Source: an uncultured Flavobacteriaceae bacterium
GTDB lineage: Bacteria > Bacteroidota > Bacteroidia > Flavobacteriales > Flavobacteriaceae
Reading direction: 5' to 3'
Assembly (NCBI GenBank): GCA_938029725.1
Contig: CALHGE010000013.1
Coordinates: 124,001 to 188,000 of the forward strand
DNA: 64,000 nucleotides
The translations under genes and the position numbers were made by a program. The stretch's first letter is position 1. Each line of letters starts with the position of its first letter. The notes under the pieces are model-generated. The model searched no databases. It was not told the DNA's origin and saw nothing but the letters and a program-made list of their open reading frames with translations. Positions 44,837 to 53,085 of the stretch are shown one piece after another.

Positions 44837-44898
44837 GATTTGAACCTGCGACCACTCGACCCCCAGCCGAGTGCGCTACCGGACTGCGCTACATCCCG
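44825..44898 (-). tRNA. tRNA-Pro (anticodon GGG)
   Basis: The minus strand folds into a full cloverleaf. The acceptor CGGGATG pairs with CATCCCG, and the D arm is GCGC..GCGC. The anticodon stem CTCGG/TCGAG holds the loop CTGGGGG (anticodon GGG, reading CCC/CCT). The T arm is GCAGG-TTCAAAT-CCTGT, with discriminator A. CCA is not encoded, as is usual in the phylum. Confidence 0.93.
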
Positions 44899-45021
44899 AA
44901 AAAATAGCTTAGGCTATAAATTCTAAAAAAAATAAAATTCCAATATTTAGGAATCCAAAATTACTTCGCAAAAATATAAAAGCAGAATAGAATTACTTCT
45001 ATATTTTTAAAAAAAAGTTAG

Positions 45022-45373
45022 CTAATTAAGGCTTTGAATCCACTCTAACAAACGCGCTTTCCAACTTCTCAAATGAACATCTTTTCGCGCCAATGAAAAA
45101 CCATGTCCGCCTTTAGGATAAATATGCATTGTTGACGACACCACCTTATCCTTTAAAACTTGATAAAACAGCAAACTGTTTTCTACAGGAACAACATCAT
45201 CGTGAGTAGTATGAAACAAAAAACTTGGAGGAGTATTTTCGCTGACCTGTTTTTTATTTGAAAAGTAAGATGCCATTTAGAATTTCACCCTTTGGCCATA
45301 AGGACATAATCTTGTCTTGTGCGAGTATGTGAGCGGTGAACAGTAGTAGTAAGATGATTGGTATATATTTCAT
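45022..45373 (-). pseudogene. Internally deleted alpha/beta-hydrolase (carbohydrate esterase-like)
   Basis: The last 84 codons (from 45276) are the C-terminal end of a BD-FAE/acetyl-esterase-type hydrolase. They include the Asp of the triad in HTTHDDVVPVENS and the His in IYPKGGHGFSLA. Directly upstream, in another frame, an ATG at 45373 opens a signal peptide (MKYIPIILLLLFTAHILAQ) followed by MSLWPKGEI, the usual start of the same family, and reaches a stop just past the junction. The middle of the enzyme, including the GxSxG nucleophile, is missing, so a large internal deletion with a frame change has destroyed the gene. It starts 11 bases after the VanX-like gene and was once in its operon. 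Confidence 0.8.
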
Positions 45374-45384
45374 AAGCTATCGCT

Positions 45385-46131
45385 TTATTCGCACTCCCAT
45401 TTAAAATTAGCAATAGGGTCTTTTGAAGCACCCTGTAAATTATAATGCCACCATTCTGTACGGGTTGACCAAAAACCAAATTTTTTCATGGTTTCTTTGA
45501 GTAACTTTCGATTATCTAAAATCTCTTGTGGCAAATCTAAATTATCATGGTAAGCCCGCTTTCCGAAGAAATCGAAGTCCGTTCCCATATCCAACTCTTC
45601 GCCTTCTAAAGTCACCAAAGTAATATCTACAGCACCACCTTTATTATGTATTGAGCCTTTTACAGGATTTGCCACATACTGAGGATTTGGAACAATCTTC
45701 CACATTTTATATTGAACAGAATTAGGACGATAGCAATCATAAAATTTTATTTTCACACCTTCCTTGTTAAATGCCTTATTGGCCGCTATTAAGGCTTTGA
45801 CAGTTTTTACTCGGGTATAGCATTCCGCACAGTCATAAACCTTAGCGTTAAGAAAATTATTTTTGGTAGCATAGCGCATATCATAAGCAAAATCAGCACT
45901 AAAATCAGCCAATCGAACAAAGGTTGAATCTGCTAAACCTACAAGCGATTTATTTGTTTTTTTAAGGATTGGTTTTTCTAAATGAATACCTTCCAGTACT
46001 TCAGCAGCACTTTCTGCAGTATTTGGCATTTCTTTTGGGAGTGAAAATTGTTCTTTACAAGAAAATGTTAGACTGCTGATTGAAATAAGAACTAAAAGGG
46101 TAATACCTTGTATTAATTTTTGATAAGACAT
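45385..46131 (-). CDS. D-alanyl-D-alanine dipeptidase, VanX/DdpX-type lipoprotein (M15D)
   Basis: This 248-aa protein is a zinc dipeptidase that splits D-Ala-D-Ala, placed outside the inner membrane by a lipoprotein signal (LTFSC, Cys25). Zinc and catalytic residues are visible: H162 and D169 in GSIHNKGGAVDITL, and E226 and H229 in TEWWHYN. The substrate-binding YRP motif is at R135. Its likely role here is peptidoglycan peptide turnover or nutrient recovery rather than vancomycin resistance, since no vanH/vanA-like genes are nearby. The start was chosen because it gives a normal signal peptide. It is followed by the esterase pseudogene. Confidence 0.9.
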   Translation of the reverse strand: MSYQKLIQGITLLVLISISSLTFSCKEQFSLPKEMPNTAESAAEVLEGIHLEKPILKKTNKSLVGLADSTFVRLADFSADFAYDMRYATKNNFLNAKVYDCAECYTRVKTVKALIAANKAFNKEGVKIKFYDCYRPNSVQYKMWKIVPNPQYVANPVKGSIHNKGGAVDITLVTLEGEELDMGTDFDFFGKRAYHDNLDLPQEILDNRKLLKETMKKFGFWSTRTEWWHYNLQGASKDPIANFKWECE

Positions 46132-46476
46132 TGAAATTCTTAGGCTTTTATAAGTCCAAGATATGAATATTTTTTTCGCTACAATACCCGCACTAAGATA
46201 AACCTACGCGCCTTTGCGCTGCGTAATATACCTTTAAGTAAACATAAAAACCTTAGGGTACGCTAACCAATTTATAAAACTCAAAATTCTACTACCCTCA
46301 GGCATACGCACTCTTCTCTGATCTTGCAAAACCAAAAGAAGGTAAAAAAACTAATCCTAATTAATAAAATAAAGGCTTGATTGATTCTAAGTATGAAAGC
46401 AAATACCCACCATAAAATAAGGCTTAATTACTAAAAAAACACCGTTCATCTTATTCTTCTACAGTATAACGTTTAG
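46132..46476. other. Gap between the divergent dipeptidase and glucanase genes
   Basis: No gene is seen. The stretch should hold the dipeptidase promoter on the minus strand, although no clear consensus was found. The promoter of the GH16 gene begins at its right edge. Confidence 0.5.
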
Positions 46477-46509
46477 TTTGATTGCGTTCGTTTATAATCC
46501 ATAATTTTG
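46477..46509 (+). promoter_or_regulatory. Bacteroidota-type promoter of the GH16 gene
   Basis: TTTG at 46477-46480 and TAATTTTG at 46502-46509 fit the phylum's -33 TTTG and -7 TAnnTTTG pattern with a 21-base spacer. Transcription would start near 46515, before the ATG at 46530 and after an in-frame upstream ATG at 46482. This supports the shorter start. Confidence 0.7.
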
Positions 46510-46529
46510 GACTTAATAAAATTTTACTT

Positions 46530-47417
46530 ATGAAAAAGTCCCTCATACTTGGTGCATTTATTATTTTTTCTTGCTCATTTGATAACAATGATAGTATCGA
46601 ACCACAATTCAATCTAAAAGAAACCGTACTTCCTTCAGTTTCAAACATTGGTTTTGATTTTAATGAAACAGATGTAGAAGGATGGGAATTGCTTTGGGAA
46701 GATAATTTTGATGATGATTTATCAGATTGGAACGCTTGGAAAGGTGGCTCATTTAATGGGGAATTACAATTTTACCAACCAGACAATCTTTATTTAGATA
46801 AAGGCTATCTGTTTATTGAACAGCTACGAGAATCAGTTACAGGAGTTTCCAGTCCGACAACAACAAATACAAAATCTTTCAATTTTACTAGCGGAAGGAT
46901 TGAAACAAAAGAATCTTATAATCCATCATTACAAGGTACCCTTCGAATTGCAGCGCGAATTAAACTTCCAGCTGGCGAAGGTCTTGCACCGGCATTTTGG
47001 AATGACGGAAATCCTTGGCCTACACAAGGAGAAATTGATATTATGGAGTTCCGTGGCGGAAAACCGAATGAATTTGTAACCAATTTCTTTTATGGTGACG
47101 AACCCAACATGCCACTAACCGAATCTTCATTTACAACACATGTACATGACGCCGGTACAGATCTCACCACTGAATTTCATGTCTATGACCTCGTTTGGTC
47201 GCAAAATAATTTGGTCATCTCATTAGACGGCGTTGAGGTTAAAAATTTCACAAACACAACTTACAAGTACATCGCCGATTTATTTAATAAAAATGAGAAA
47301 ATCGTTCTCAATATGGCTGTTGGTGGTGGTTTTTTTGAAGGAATGAATCTCGACGTAGCTGATATCCCTGACAAATCATATCTTGTTGTTGATTGGGTGA
47401 AAATCTATAAAAAATAA
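46530..47417 (+). CDS. GH16-family glycoside hydrolase lipoprotein (laminarinase-like)
   Basis: This 295-aa enzyme is a family 16 beta-jelly-roll hydrolase, most like endo-beta-1,3-glucanases. The catalytic motif is E168-I-D-I-M-E173 in GEIDIMEF, with supporting features SGRIETKESY and APAFWNDG. A lipoprotein signal (FIIFSC region, Cys15) places it on the cell envelope. The ATG at 46530 is preferred: the longer frame from 46482 overlaps the promoter and adds 16 residues ahead of a normal signal peptide. No SusCD pair or other polysaccharide-utilisation gene adjoins it, so it is a stand-alone enzyme. Substrate could be laminarin, mixed-linkage glucan, or another GH16 substrate such as agar or porphyran. 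Confidence 0.88.
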   Translation: MKKSLILGAFIIFSCSFDNNDSIEPQFNLKETVLPSVSNIGFDFNETDVEGWELLWEDNFDDDLSDWNAWKGGSFNGELQFYQPDNLYLDKGYLFIEQLRESVTGVSSPTTTNTKSFNFTSGRIETKESYNPSLQGTLRIAARIKLPAGEGLAPAFWNDGNPWPTQGEIDIMEFRGGKPNEFVTNFFYGDEPNMPLTESSFTTHVHDAGTDLTTEFHVYDLVWSQNNLVISLDGVEVKNFTNTTYKYIADLFNKNEKIVLNMAVGGGFFEGMNLDVADIPDKSYLVVDWVKIYKK

Positions 47418-47430
47418 GATTTCAGATCAA

Positions 47431-47474
47431 ATTAAAAAGCCTGTTTTTCTTTATAGAAGAACAGGCTTTTTAAT
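47431..47474. terminator. Bidirectional terminator between GH16 and GMC genes
   Basis: A perfect 15-bp stem (47431-47445 and 47460-47474) has A-rich and T-rich flanks. It lies 14 bases after the GH16 stop and also downstream of the minus-strand gene ending at 47538, so it can serve both. Confidence 0.85.
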
Positions 47475-47537
47475 TTGTGCTATTTTCCTCGCTTTACATC
47501 TTGTCTTAGTCGTATTGCGGCATTTACAAAAGGTGCT

Positions 47538-48251
47538 TTAGGTAAGTAAATTTCCGTTTTCATCCCAAGTGGCAATAGTACCTCGGGTACTTTGGTCAAT
47601 ACATTTCGCTATCCATTCAGGATCATAGGCAACCCCATGTTGATCTAACACATCTTGCGGCACGCCATCCCAAACATTTGGCATGTTACCCTTATATCCT
47701 AAATCAGCTATTCCTACTTTCGATGTGTAGTAACCCGTTACGGTAAGACCTCGCATCATATAAAAAAATTGAATTTCCAAGGCTTGTTCCTCTAGCGGAA
47801 CCTCCGTATCATGCCAACAAATTTCATCACAGATTTGTTTTTTCTGCTCTAAAGTTGCCGACTTAAATTCTGTTTCGAATTCTGTATTGCTTTTATGGTC
47901 TAACCACATTAATCCGCCTAAAAGTGTTGGTGACATCGTCGGAATATCTTTCCCCATAAATTCAACAAGTTCAGGAACCCCTGCCTCTATTGGCCCTCCA
48001 TGCGGTTCTTTTGGAGGAAGAATGACAATACTTAGCGCCGCGATAGTCTCCATCTCGTGGGCATTGAATAATTGCTCTGCATTCAGCTTTTCAATGCGTT
48101 CCAATTCTTTTGGGGTACGACCAAAATACTTCGCACTACTTTCAGCAACGGCACTATCAATAGTTTCTGTCTTACAAGAATTGAATACTACACCAGTAGT
48201 AGCTGCAGCTCCTCCAAGAATTAAAGTCTGTAAACTCTTTCTTCTATCCAT
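47538..48251 (-). CDS. Gluconate 2-dehydrogenase subunit 3-like protein
   Basis: This 237-aa protein belongs to the small-subunit family that accompanies GMC-type membrane dehydrogenases. It begins with a twin-arginine-type signal (MDRRKSLQTLILGGAAATTG) ending near a Cys (FNSC), so it is a candidate Tat-exported lipoprotein. The core has the typical ALSIVILPP opening, GVPELVEFM and a DEICWHD segment. It would help export and mature the partner flavoprotein, which has no signal of its own. It begins 3 bases after the GMC gene, a tight two-gene operon. No cytochrome c subunit is present here, so the electron acceptor is unknown. Confidence 0.85.
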   Translation of the reverse strand: MDRRKSLQTLILGGAAATTGVVFNSCKTETIDSAVAESSAKYFGRTPKELERIEKLNAEQLFNAHEMETIAALSIVILPPKEPHGGPIEAGVPELVEFMGKDIPTMSPTLLGGLMWLDHKSNTEFETEFKSATLEQKKQICDEICWHDTEVPLEEQALEIQFFYMMRGLTVTGYYTSKVGIADLGYKGNMPNVWDGVPQDVLDQHGVAYDPEWIAKCIDQSTRGTIATWDENGNLLT

Positions 48252-48254
48252 TTT

Positions 48255-49976
48255 TTAAATATTTTGTGCCTTTAGTTGTTCAATAATATAATCTGAAGCT
48301 CTCCAAGAAAGTGCCATAATCGTCCATGTACAATTCTTATCTGCTTGCGATACAAAAACTCCTGCATCAACGATAAATACATTATCTGCATCATGTAATT
48401 GATTGAACTTATTGGTGACTGAGGTTGTGGGGTCATCTCCCATTCGCGTTGTACCTACTTCATGAATAATTTCACCTGGTGCATGCAGACCGTAATCTTT
48501 ATCCTTACCAGGTTTTTCATTCAGTGGAATACCGCCCATGTTATGAATTAATTCTTCAAAGGTATCTTGCATATGTTTGGCCTGATTTATCTCAAATTCT
48601 GACCACTTGTAATTAAATTTTAAAACAGGAATACCAAATTGATCAACCGTTGTTGGGTCAATTTCACAATAATTTTCCTTACGAGCAATGCCTTCACCAC
48701 GACCACCAAAACCGATTACGGAACCATAATATTTCTTTACATCATCACGCAGACCATCGCCATAACCCCCGGGTTTTAGTCCAAAATACTTATTCATTCC
48801 GTTAGGGTCCCACCCGAAACCGTAGTTGGGCTGCCCCATACCACCCCAGACTTCAATATGATAGCCTCTAGGAAAATCAAGTTTGGAGTTATCACCCCAC
48901 CAGGGAGAATATACATGCATTCCACCGGTACCATCTTCATTATAAGAGGTCTTTCTATTCATTAAGCCTGGTATCACGCCAGCTGCACTTGCCCCTGTTG
49001 AATCATGTAAATATTTTCCAACTAAATCACTACTATTACCTAGGCCATTTGGATGTTGTTTACTCTTCGAATTCAAAAGAATACGTGCTGAACTACAGGC
49101 AGATGCTGCCAATACTACGACTTTTGCTCTGAGCTTATACTCTTTGCGATCATCTTTACTGATATAAGAAACTCCGGTCGCCTTGCCTTCTTCATTTACA
49201 AGAACCTCACGAACCATTGAATTCACAAAAATCTTAACCTTACCACCACTCTTCTGTGCCGGAAAGATCAAACAGCTACCTGCAGAGAAATCTGCATAAA
49301 CGGAACATGATCGGCTACATTGGCCACAATAAAAACAAACACCTCTATCATTGTTTATTTTTTTGGTCAACATAGATAACCTACCTGGTATGACAGGAAT
49401 ATTAGATTTCTTTGCACCATTGATATAAAACAATTCATGCAATCTTGGTTTTGGTGGGGGAAGAAAAAAACCGTCAGGATCATTTTCTCGGCCCTCATTG
49501 GTTCCAAAAACACCAACTAGTTTATCTAGCTTATCATAATACGGTTTTACATCGTCGTATCCGATAGGCCAATCATCACCATGACCATCTCGGGTTTTTC
49601 CTTTAAAATCTTTCGGCCCAAAACGCAATGATATACGCCCCCAATGGTTCGTTCGACCACCTAGCATTCTGGCCCGCCACCATCTGAAATTTGTTCCTTC
49701 TTCTTGTGTATAAGGCTCTCCATCTACTTCCCAGTCACCCCAAGACATATCCCATTCGCCAAAAGCCCTATCGGTACCAGCACCTCTTCTTGGTGACTCA
49801 TATGGCCATTTCATTTGGGTTTTAGTTATTGGATCTGCAGGGTCGAAAAAAGGCCCCGCTTCTACTACAGCTACATTCAAACCAGCATCTGCTAGTTGTT
49901 TTGTCGCCATGCCTCCACCAGCTCCTGACCCCACTATGATTACATCATAGATTTCTGACGATTCCTTTATCTGCAT
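48255..49976 (-). CDS. GMC-family FAD-dependent oxidoreductase (sugar/alcohol dehydrogenase large subunit)
   Basis: This 573-aa flavoenzyme probably oxidises a sugar, polyol or sugar acid. It has the N-terminal FAD-binding VIIVGSGAGGGM motif with the second-strand VAVVEAG. A cysteine-rich stretch CFYCGQCSRSCSVYAD sits mid-protein. The C-terminal GMC segment includes HEVGTTRMGDDP and VFIVDAGVFV, ending in NCTWTIMALSWRASDYI. This matches the 2-keto-gluconate, fructose and sorbitol dehydrogenase type, which couples to a quinone or cytochrome c. It pairs with the subunit 3-like gene, whose Tat signal likely carries the complex out. A 237-bp gap separates it from the malonate operon. The precise substrate cannot be told. 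Confidence 0.88.
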   Translation of the reverse strand: MQIKESSEIYDVIIVGSGAGGGMATKQLADAGLNVAVVEAGPFFDPADPITKTQMKWPYESPRRGAGTDRAFGEWDMSWGDWEVDGEPYTQEEGTNFRWWRARMLGGRTNHWGRISLRFGPKDFKGKTRDGHGDDWPIGYDDVKPYYDKLDKLVGVFGTNEGRENDPDGFFLPPPKPRLHELFYINGAKKSNIPVIPGRLSMLTKKINNDRGVCFYCGQCSRSCSVYADFSAGSCLIFPAQKSGGKVKIFVNSMVREVLVNEEGKATGVSYISKDDRKEYKLRAKVVVLAASACSSARILLNSKSKQHPNGLGNSSDLVGKYLHDSTGASAAGVIPGLMNRKTSYNEDGTGGMHVYSPWWGDNSKLDFPRGYHIEVWGGMGQPNYGFGWDPNGMNKYFGLKPGGYGDGLRDDVKKYYGSVIGFGGRGEGIARKENYCEIDPTTVDQFGIPVLKFNYKWSEFEINQAKHMQDTFEELIHNMGGIPLNEKPGKDKDYGLHAPGEIIHEVGTTRMGDDPTTSVTNKFNQLHDADNVFIVDAGVFVSQADKNCTWTIMALSWRASDYIIEQLKAQNI

Positions 49977-50213
49977 AGTCTGATTTTATATTTGCTACAA
50001 TTTAAGAATTTTTTAAAATTAAATTGAATAATTTATCTGAACAACAAAGGAAGTGTCATCAATACATGAGAAATAGCAAGAAGTCTGCAAAATTGAGATT
50101 GCATATAGGCGGCAGAATTATCGAATAACAATTAGAATACCTATTCTCGAAATGAACGCGACACTACGTAATTCATCCTTTTCTATACTGCACTACCGAT
50201 CTAACAAATTGCT

Positions 50214-50960
50214 TTAACCCCAAATGATTTTTAAGATAAAGTAGAAAATTGAAGGGCAAAGCAAACAACCTAAACCTGTAGAGAAAGTCGCGGTCAAAGC
50301 GCCGTAAGGTACTAATTTTGGATCGGTGGCCGCTAAGCCCGCCGCTACGCCACTTGTGGTACCCATTAAACCGCCGAATACCACCGCCGAATGCGGGTTG
50401 TCGAGTCCTATTCTTTTTGCCAAAATTGGAGTGGCTATAGTGGTTACAATAACCTTAACTACCCCTGTAGCTATACTTATGGCAATAACATCAGAAGTGG
50501 CCCCTAAGGCCGATCCAGTAACAGGCCCAACGATATACGTACAGGCCCCTGCCCCTATGGTCGTTAAACTGACTACATCAGTATAGCCTAAAATTGAGGC
50601 TAGAATCACGCCTAGAAAAAAGGAGAAAATAACCCCTATGAATAAGCCAATAGTACCCGCGAGCCCTGCCTGTTTAATTTTACTAAAATCAGCCCCCATA
50701 GCGGTTGAGACAACTGTAAAATCTCGTAACATTGATCCGCCCAGTACTGCCATTCCTCCGAAAAGAGAGACATCAGCAATACCTTTTTTATTTCCGAAAA
50801 AAGCTAGCATTAATCCGACTATGATGGCAATGGCTACGCCAGGTATTTTTTTTCGCAGTATATTTTTTGAAACCCAATACGATGACCACATGATAGCCCC
50901 TACCACTAAAAAAGCAAAGACTAATCCGTTTTTATCAACTAGCTTTTCGATAATTTCCAT
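50214..50960 (-). CDS. madM: Malonate transporter subunit MadM
   Basis: This 248-aa membrane protein matches MadM, the large subunit of the two-part sodium-coupled malonate carrier. It is almost wholly hydrophobic with about eight to nine membrane segments, including Gly-rich turns (GGMAVLGGSMLRDF; VVFGGLMGTTSGVAAGL) and TTIGAGACTYIVGPVTG. It begins 3 bases after madL, as the subunits are usually encoded together. With matB upstream the operon imports malonate and activates it. Only 237 bases separate it from the downstream GMC gene. Confidence 0.87.
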   Translation of the reverse strand: MEIIEKLVDKNGLVFAFLVVGAIMWSSYWVSKNILRKKIPGVAIAIIVGLMLAFFGNKKGIADVSLFGGMAVLGGSMLRDFTVVSTAMGADFSKIKQAGLAGTIGLFIGVIFSFFLGVILASILGYTDVVSLTTIGAGACTYIVGPVTGSALGATSDVIAISIATGVVKVIVTTIATPILAKRIGLDNPHSAVVFGGLMGTTSGVAAGLAATDPKLVPYGALTATFSTGLGCLLCPSIFYFILKIIWG

Positions 50961-50963
50961 AGT

Positions 50964-51332
50964 CTAGTTGTTTTGTTTTTTTCTTCCAATCTTCGAAATT
51001 AAAGGAACTAGAAAGAAGCCGGTTAGGGTAACTGTCACCCCAACTATGATCGCTATTGGCCCTTCAGAGATAGCTGCTTTTACATTTTGTGTAGCTGACA
51101 TGGCCACAACAACTGGTATATACATCGCACTCCAAAATAGAATTCCTTTTTCAGTCAAAGGTTCAAGCCAGCCTTTTTTACGCATATAACCATTAACAAA
51201 AATGAGCAATACCATACCGAAACCAACACCTCCAACATCGCCATTGATACCAATTGCAACTCCCAAAAGATTTCCAATAAATTTTCCTGTTAGAAAACAA
51301 AAGGCCAAAAGGGCAACTCCATAAATTTTCAT
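50964..51332 (-). CDS. madL: Malonate transporter subunit MadL
   Basis: This 122-aa protein matches MadL, the small subunit of the malonate carrier. It has about four membrane segments, with GVAIGINGDVGGVGFGM between the first two and a charged GRKKQNN tail. It works only together with MadM. It starts 12 bases after the acyl-CoA synthetase gene and ends 3 bases before madM, so the three are one transcript. Confidence 0.87.
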   Translation of the reverse strand: MKIYGVALLAFCFLTGKFIGNLLGVAIGINGDVGGVGFGMVLLIFVNGYMRKKGWLEPLTEKGILFWSAMYIPVVVAMSATQNVKAAISEGPIAIIVGVTVTLTGFFLVPLISKIGRKKQNN

Positions 51333-51344
51333 AGTTCGGTGCGA

Positions 51345-52826
51345 TTAATCAATAAATAATTTTTGTATTGCCTTTTTGGTGACTTTACCCATTACATTTC
51401 TTGGCAAATCATCTTGAAAAATATATTTTCTTGGCGTTTTATAGCTAGGTAATTTATCTTTTAACCACTCATTAAGGGCTTCCAAATCAATAGTATCGGA
51501 AGAAAGAATTAAACTTGCCCCGATAATCTCACCCCATTCATCATTTGGAATTCCTACTACCCCACATTCTTTTATCTGCGGATGTTTGCGAAGTACTTCT
51601 TCTATTTCTAAAGCTGATATTTTAAACCCTCCTGACTTTATGATATCTACGGAGTTACGACCCAAAATTCTATAATATCCATTTTCAAAAACCGCTATAT
51701 CTCCAGTTTTAAACCAGCCTTCTTTTGTAAATGTTTCTTTGGTAGCTGCTGGGTTTTTCCAATATTCTTTAAAAACATTGGGGCCTTTAACTTGAATCTC
51801 GCCTTGGCTTCCTACTCCTACTATTCGATTTTGTTCGTCTGCTATTCTTACGCTAACCTTATGCAGTGGCAGACCGATATAGCCAGGCATACGTTTTTCA
51901 CTATACGAATTGCTAATCGCCATACCCATTTCGGTCATACCATAGCGCTCGAGAAGGGTGTGACCACTTATCATCTTCCAATCTTCAAGCACCGAAATAG
52001 GCAGTGCTGCAGAGCCAGAAACCATTAATCTAAAGTGTGGTAAAACACCTGATATTTCTTTTTGTCTATCCTCAGAAAGTTCCTTATAATACCCAATCAG
52101 CTTATAGTAAATGGTGGGCACCGCCATAAAAACGTTCACCTCTTTCTTGCAGAATATTTCAAAAATTCTATCCGAATTAAATTTAGGTAAAAATTCACAG
52201 CATGCTCCAGACCACAGTGCACATGACATTACATTTATTATTCCGTGGACATGATGTAAAGGAAGTACGTTTAGAATGTGGTCATCTTTGTGCCATTCCC
52301 ATGAAGTTGTAAGCGCCGTTATTTGCGTTTCAATATTATGGTGTGTTGTGACCACTCCTTTAGGATTGCCGGTAGTACCGCTGGTATATAAAATCATCGC
52401 TCGACGATTCATGTCTATATCAGGTAGCGTTCCTTGCGCTGTTGAAAATGACTCAGAGAAAACAAAGCGAATTTCAGGGTTATTCTTTAAAGGTGATAAC
52501 AGTTTCTCAAATTCCGAAGCACAAATAACTATGGACGCAGATGTGTCTTCAATAACGTAGGCTATAGATGAAAAAGGATGTTTTACACACAAAGGAACAG
52601 CAATACCCCCGGCACGCCATATACCCCATTGAATGGCCGTATAACTAAACCCAGGTTGGACTAAAAACGCAATGCGTTCTTCATTCAAATCTGCTTTTTT
52701 ATTTAATAAATCTATGGCAATATTCTCGGATGCGTCTAATAATTGCTGGTATGAGTAAGTTTCGATTTCGCTTTTTATAGCAGTCCGATGAAGGTAACTT
52801 TCAGCCTTTTGTATTAAGTTAATCAT
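51345..52826 (-). CDS. matB: Malonyl-CoA synthetase-type acyl-CoA ligase
   Basis: This 493-aa adenylate-forming enzyme most likely converts malonate, ATP and CoA to malonyl-CoA. It has the AMP-binding P-loop (ILYTSGTTGNPKGV, about residues 145-158), LERYGMTEMG, the hinge region TGDIAVFENGYYRILGR and the C-terminal catalytic lysine in NVMGKVTKKA. Its length fits MatB (about 500 aa). Alone it could be another short-chain acyl-CoA ligase; the directly following madL and madM make malonate the best substrate. No malonyl-CoA decarboxylase (matA) lies nearby, so the product may feed fatty-acid or polyketide synthesis directly. Confidence 0.82.
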   Translation of the reverse strand: MINLIQKAESYLHRTAIKSEIETYSYQQLLDASENIAIDLLNKKADLNEERIAFLVQPGFSYTAIQWGIWRAGGIAVPLCVKHPFSSIAYVIEDTSASIVICASEFEKLLSPLKNNPEIRFVFSESFSTAQGTLPDIDMNRRAMILYTSGTTGNPKGVVTTHHNIETQITALTTSWEWHKDDHILNVLPLHHVHGIINVMSCALWSGACCEFLPKFNSDRIFEIFCKKEVNVFMAVPTIYYKLIGYYKELSEDRQKEISGVLPHFRLMVSGSAALPISVLEDWKMISGHTLLERYGMTEMGMAISNSYSEKRMPGYIGLPLHKVSVRIADEQNRIVGVGSQGEIQVKGPNVFKEYWKNPAATKETFTKEGWFKTGDIAVFENGYYRILGRNSVDIIKSGGFKISALEIEEVLRKHPQIKECGVVGIPNDEWGEIIGASLILSSDTIDLEALNEWLKDKLPSYKTPRKYIFQDDLPRNVMGKVTKKAIQKLFID

Positions 52827-52912
52827 GGAGCTTGGTTTTGCTATGACGGTCTTTTCCGATGCTATCTAATTGACAGAATAGCCATTTTGCGTTATAAACT
52901 TTCTAAATATAG

Positions 52913-52920
52913 CAAAAATA
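52913..52920 (-). promoter_or_regulatory. Candidate -7 box of the malonate operon
   Basis: Read on the minus strand this is TATTTTTG, a match to TAnnTTTG, about 87 bases before the matB start. No TTTG box lies at the expected distance upstream, so the call is weak. Confidence 0.35.
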
Positions 52921-53085
52921 GTGGTGTTGATTTAAGACTAAACTTTGAAATTGTTTTGCGTTTTTGTTTAAGATCATGAACTAAAAATTCTTAAAAAAAC
53001 AATTAGCTCTGGTCTGGCCAGCAATCTCGAAACCTAGAAAGTCCTCGCTAATTAATCTACTTGGAAACCACTTCTTTTTTTGAAT

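Noticed and set aside
45285-45479. 64-codon minus-strand frame overlapping the dipeptidase 3' end
   Set aside because: It is a shifted-frame shadow of the dipeptidase gene end and the esterase remnant.
45385-46131. Vancomycin-resistance gene cluster
   Set aside because: Only a VanX-type dipeptidase is present, with no VanH, VanA or VanRS homologues; such dipeptidases are common in cell-wall turnover.
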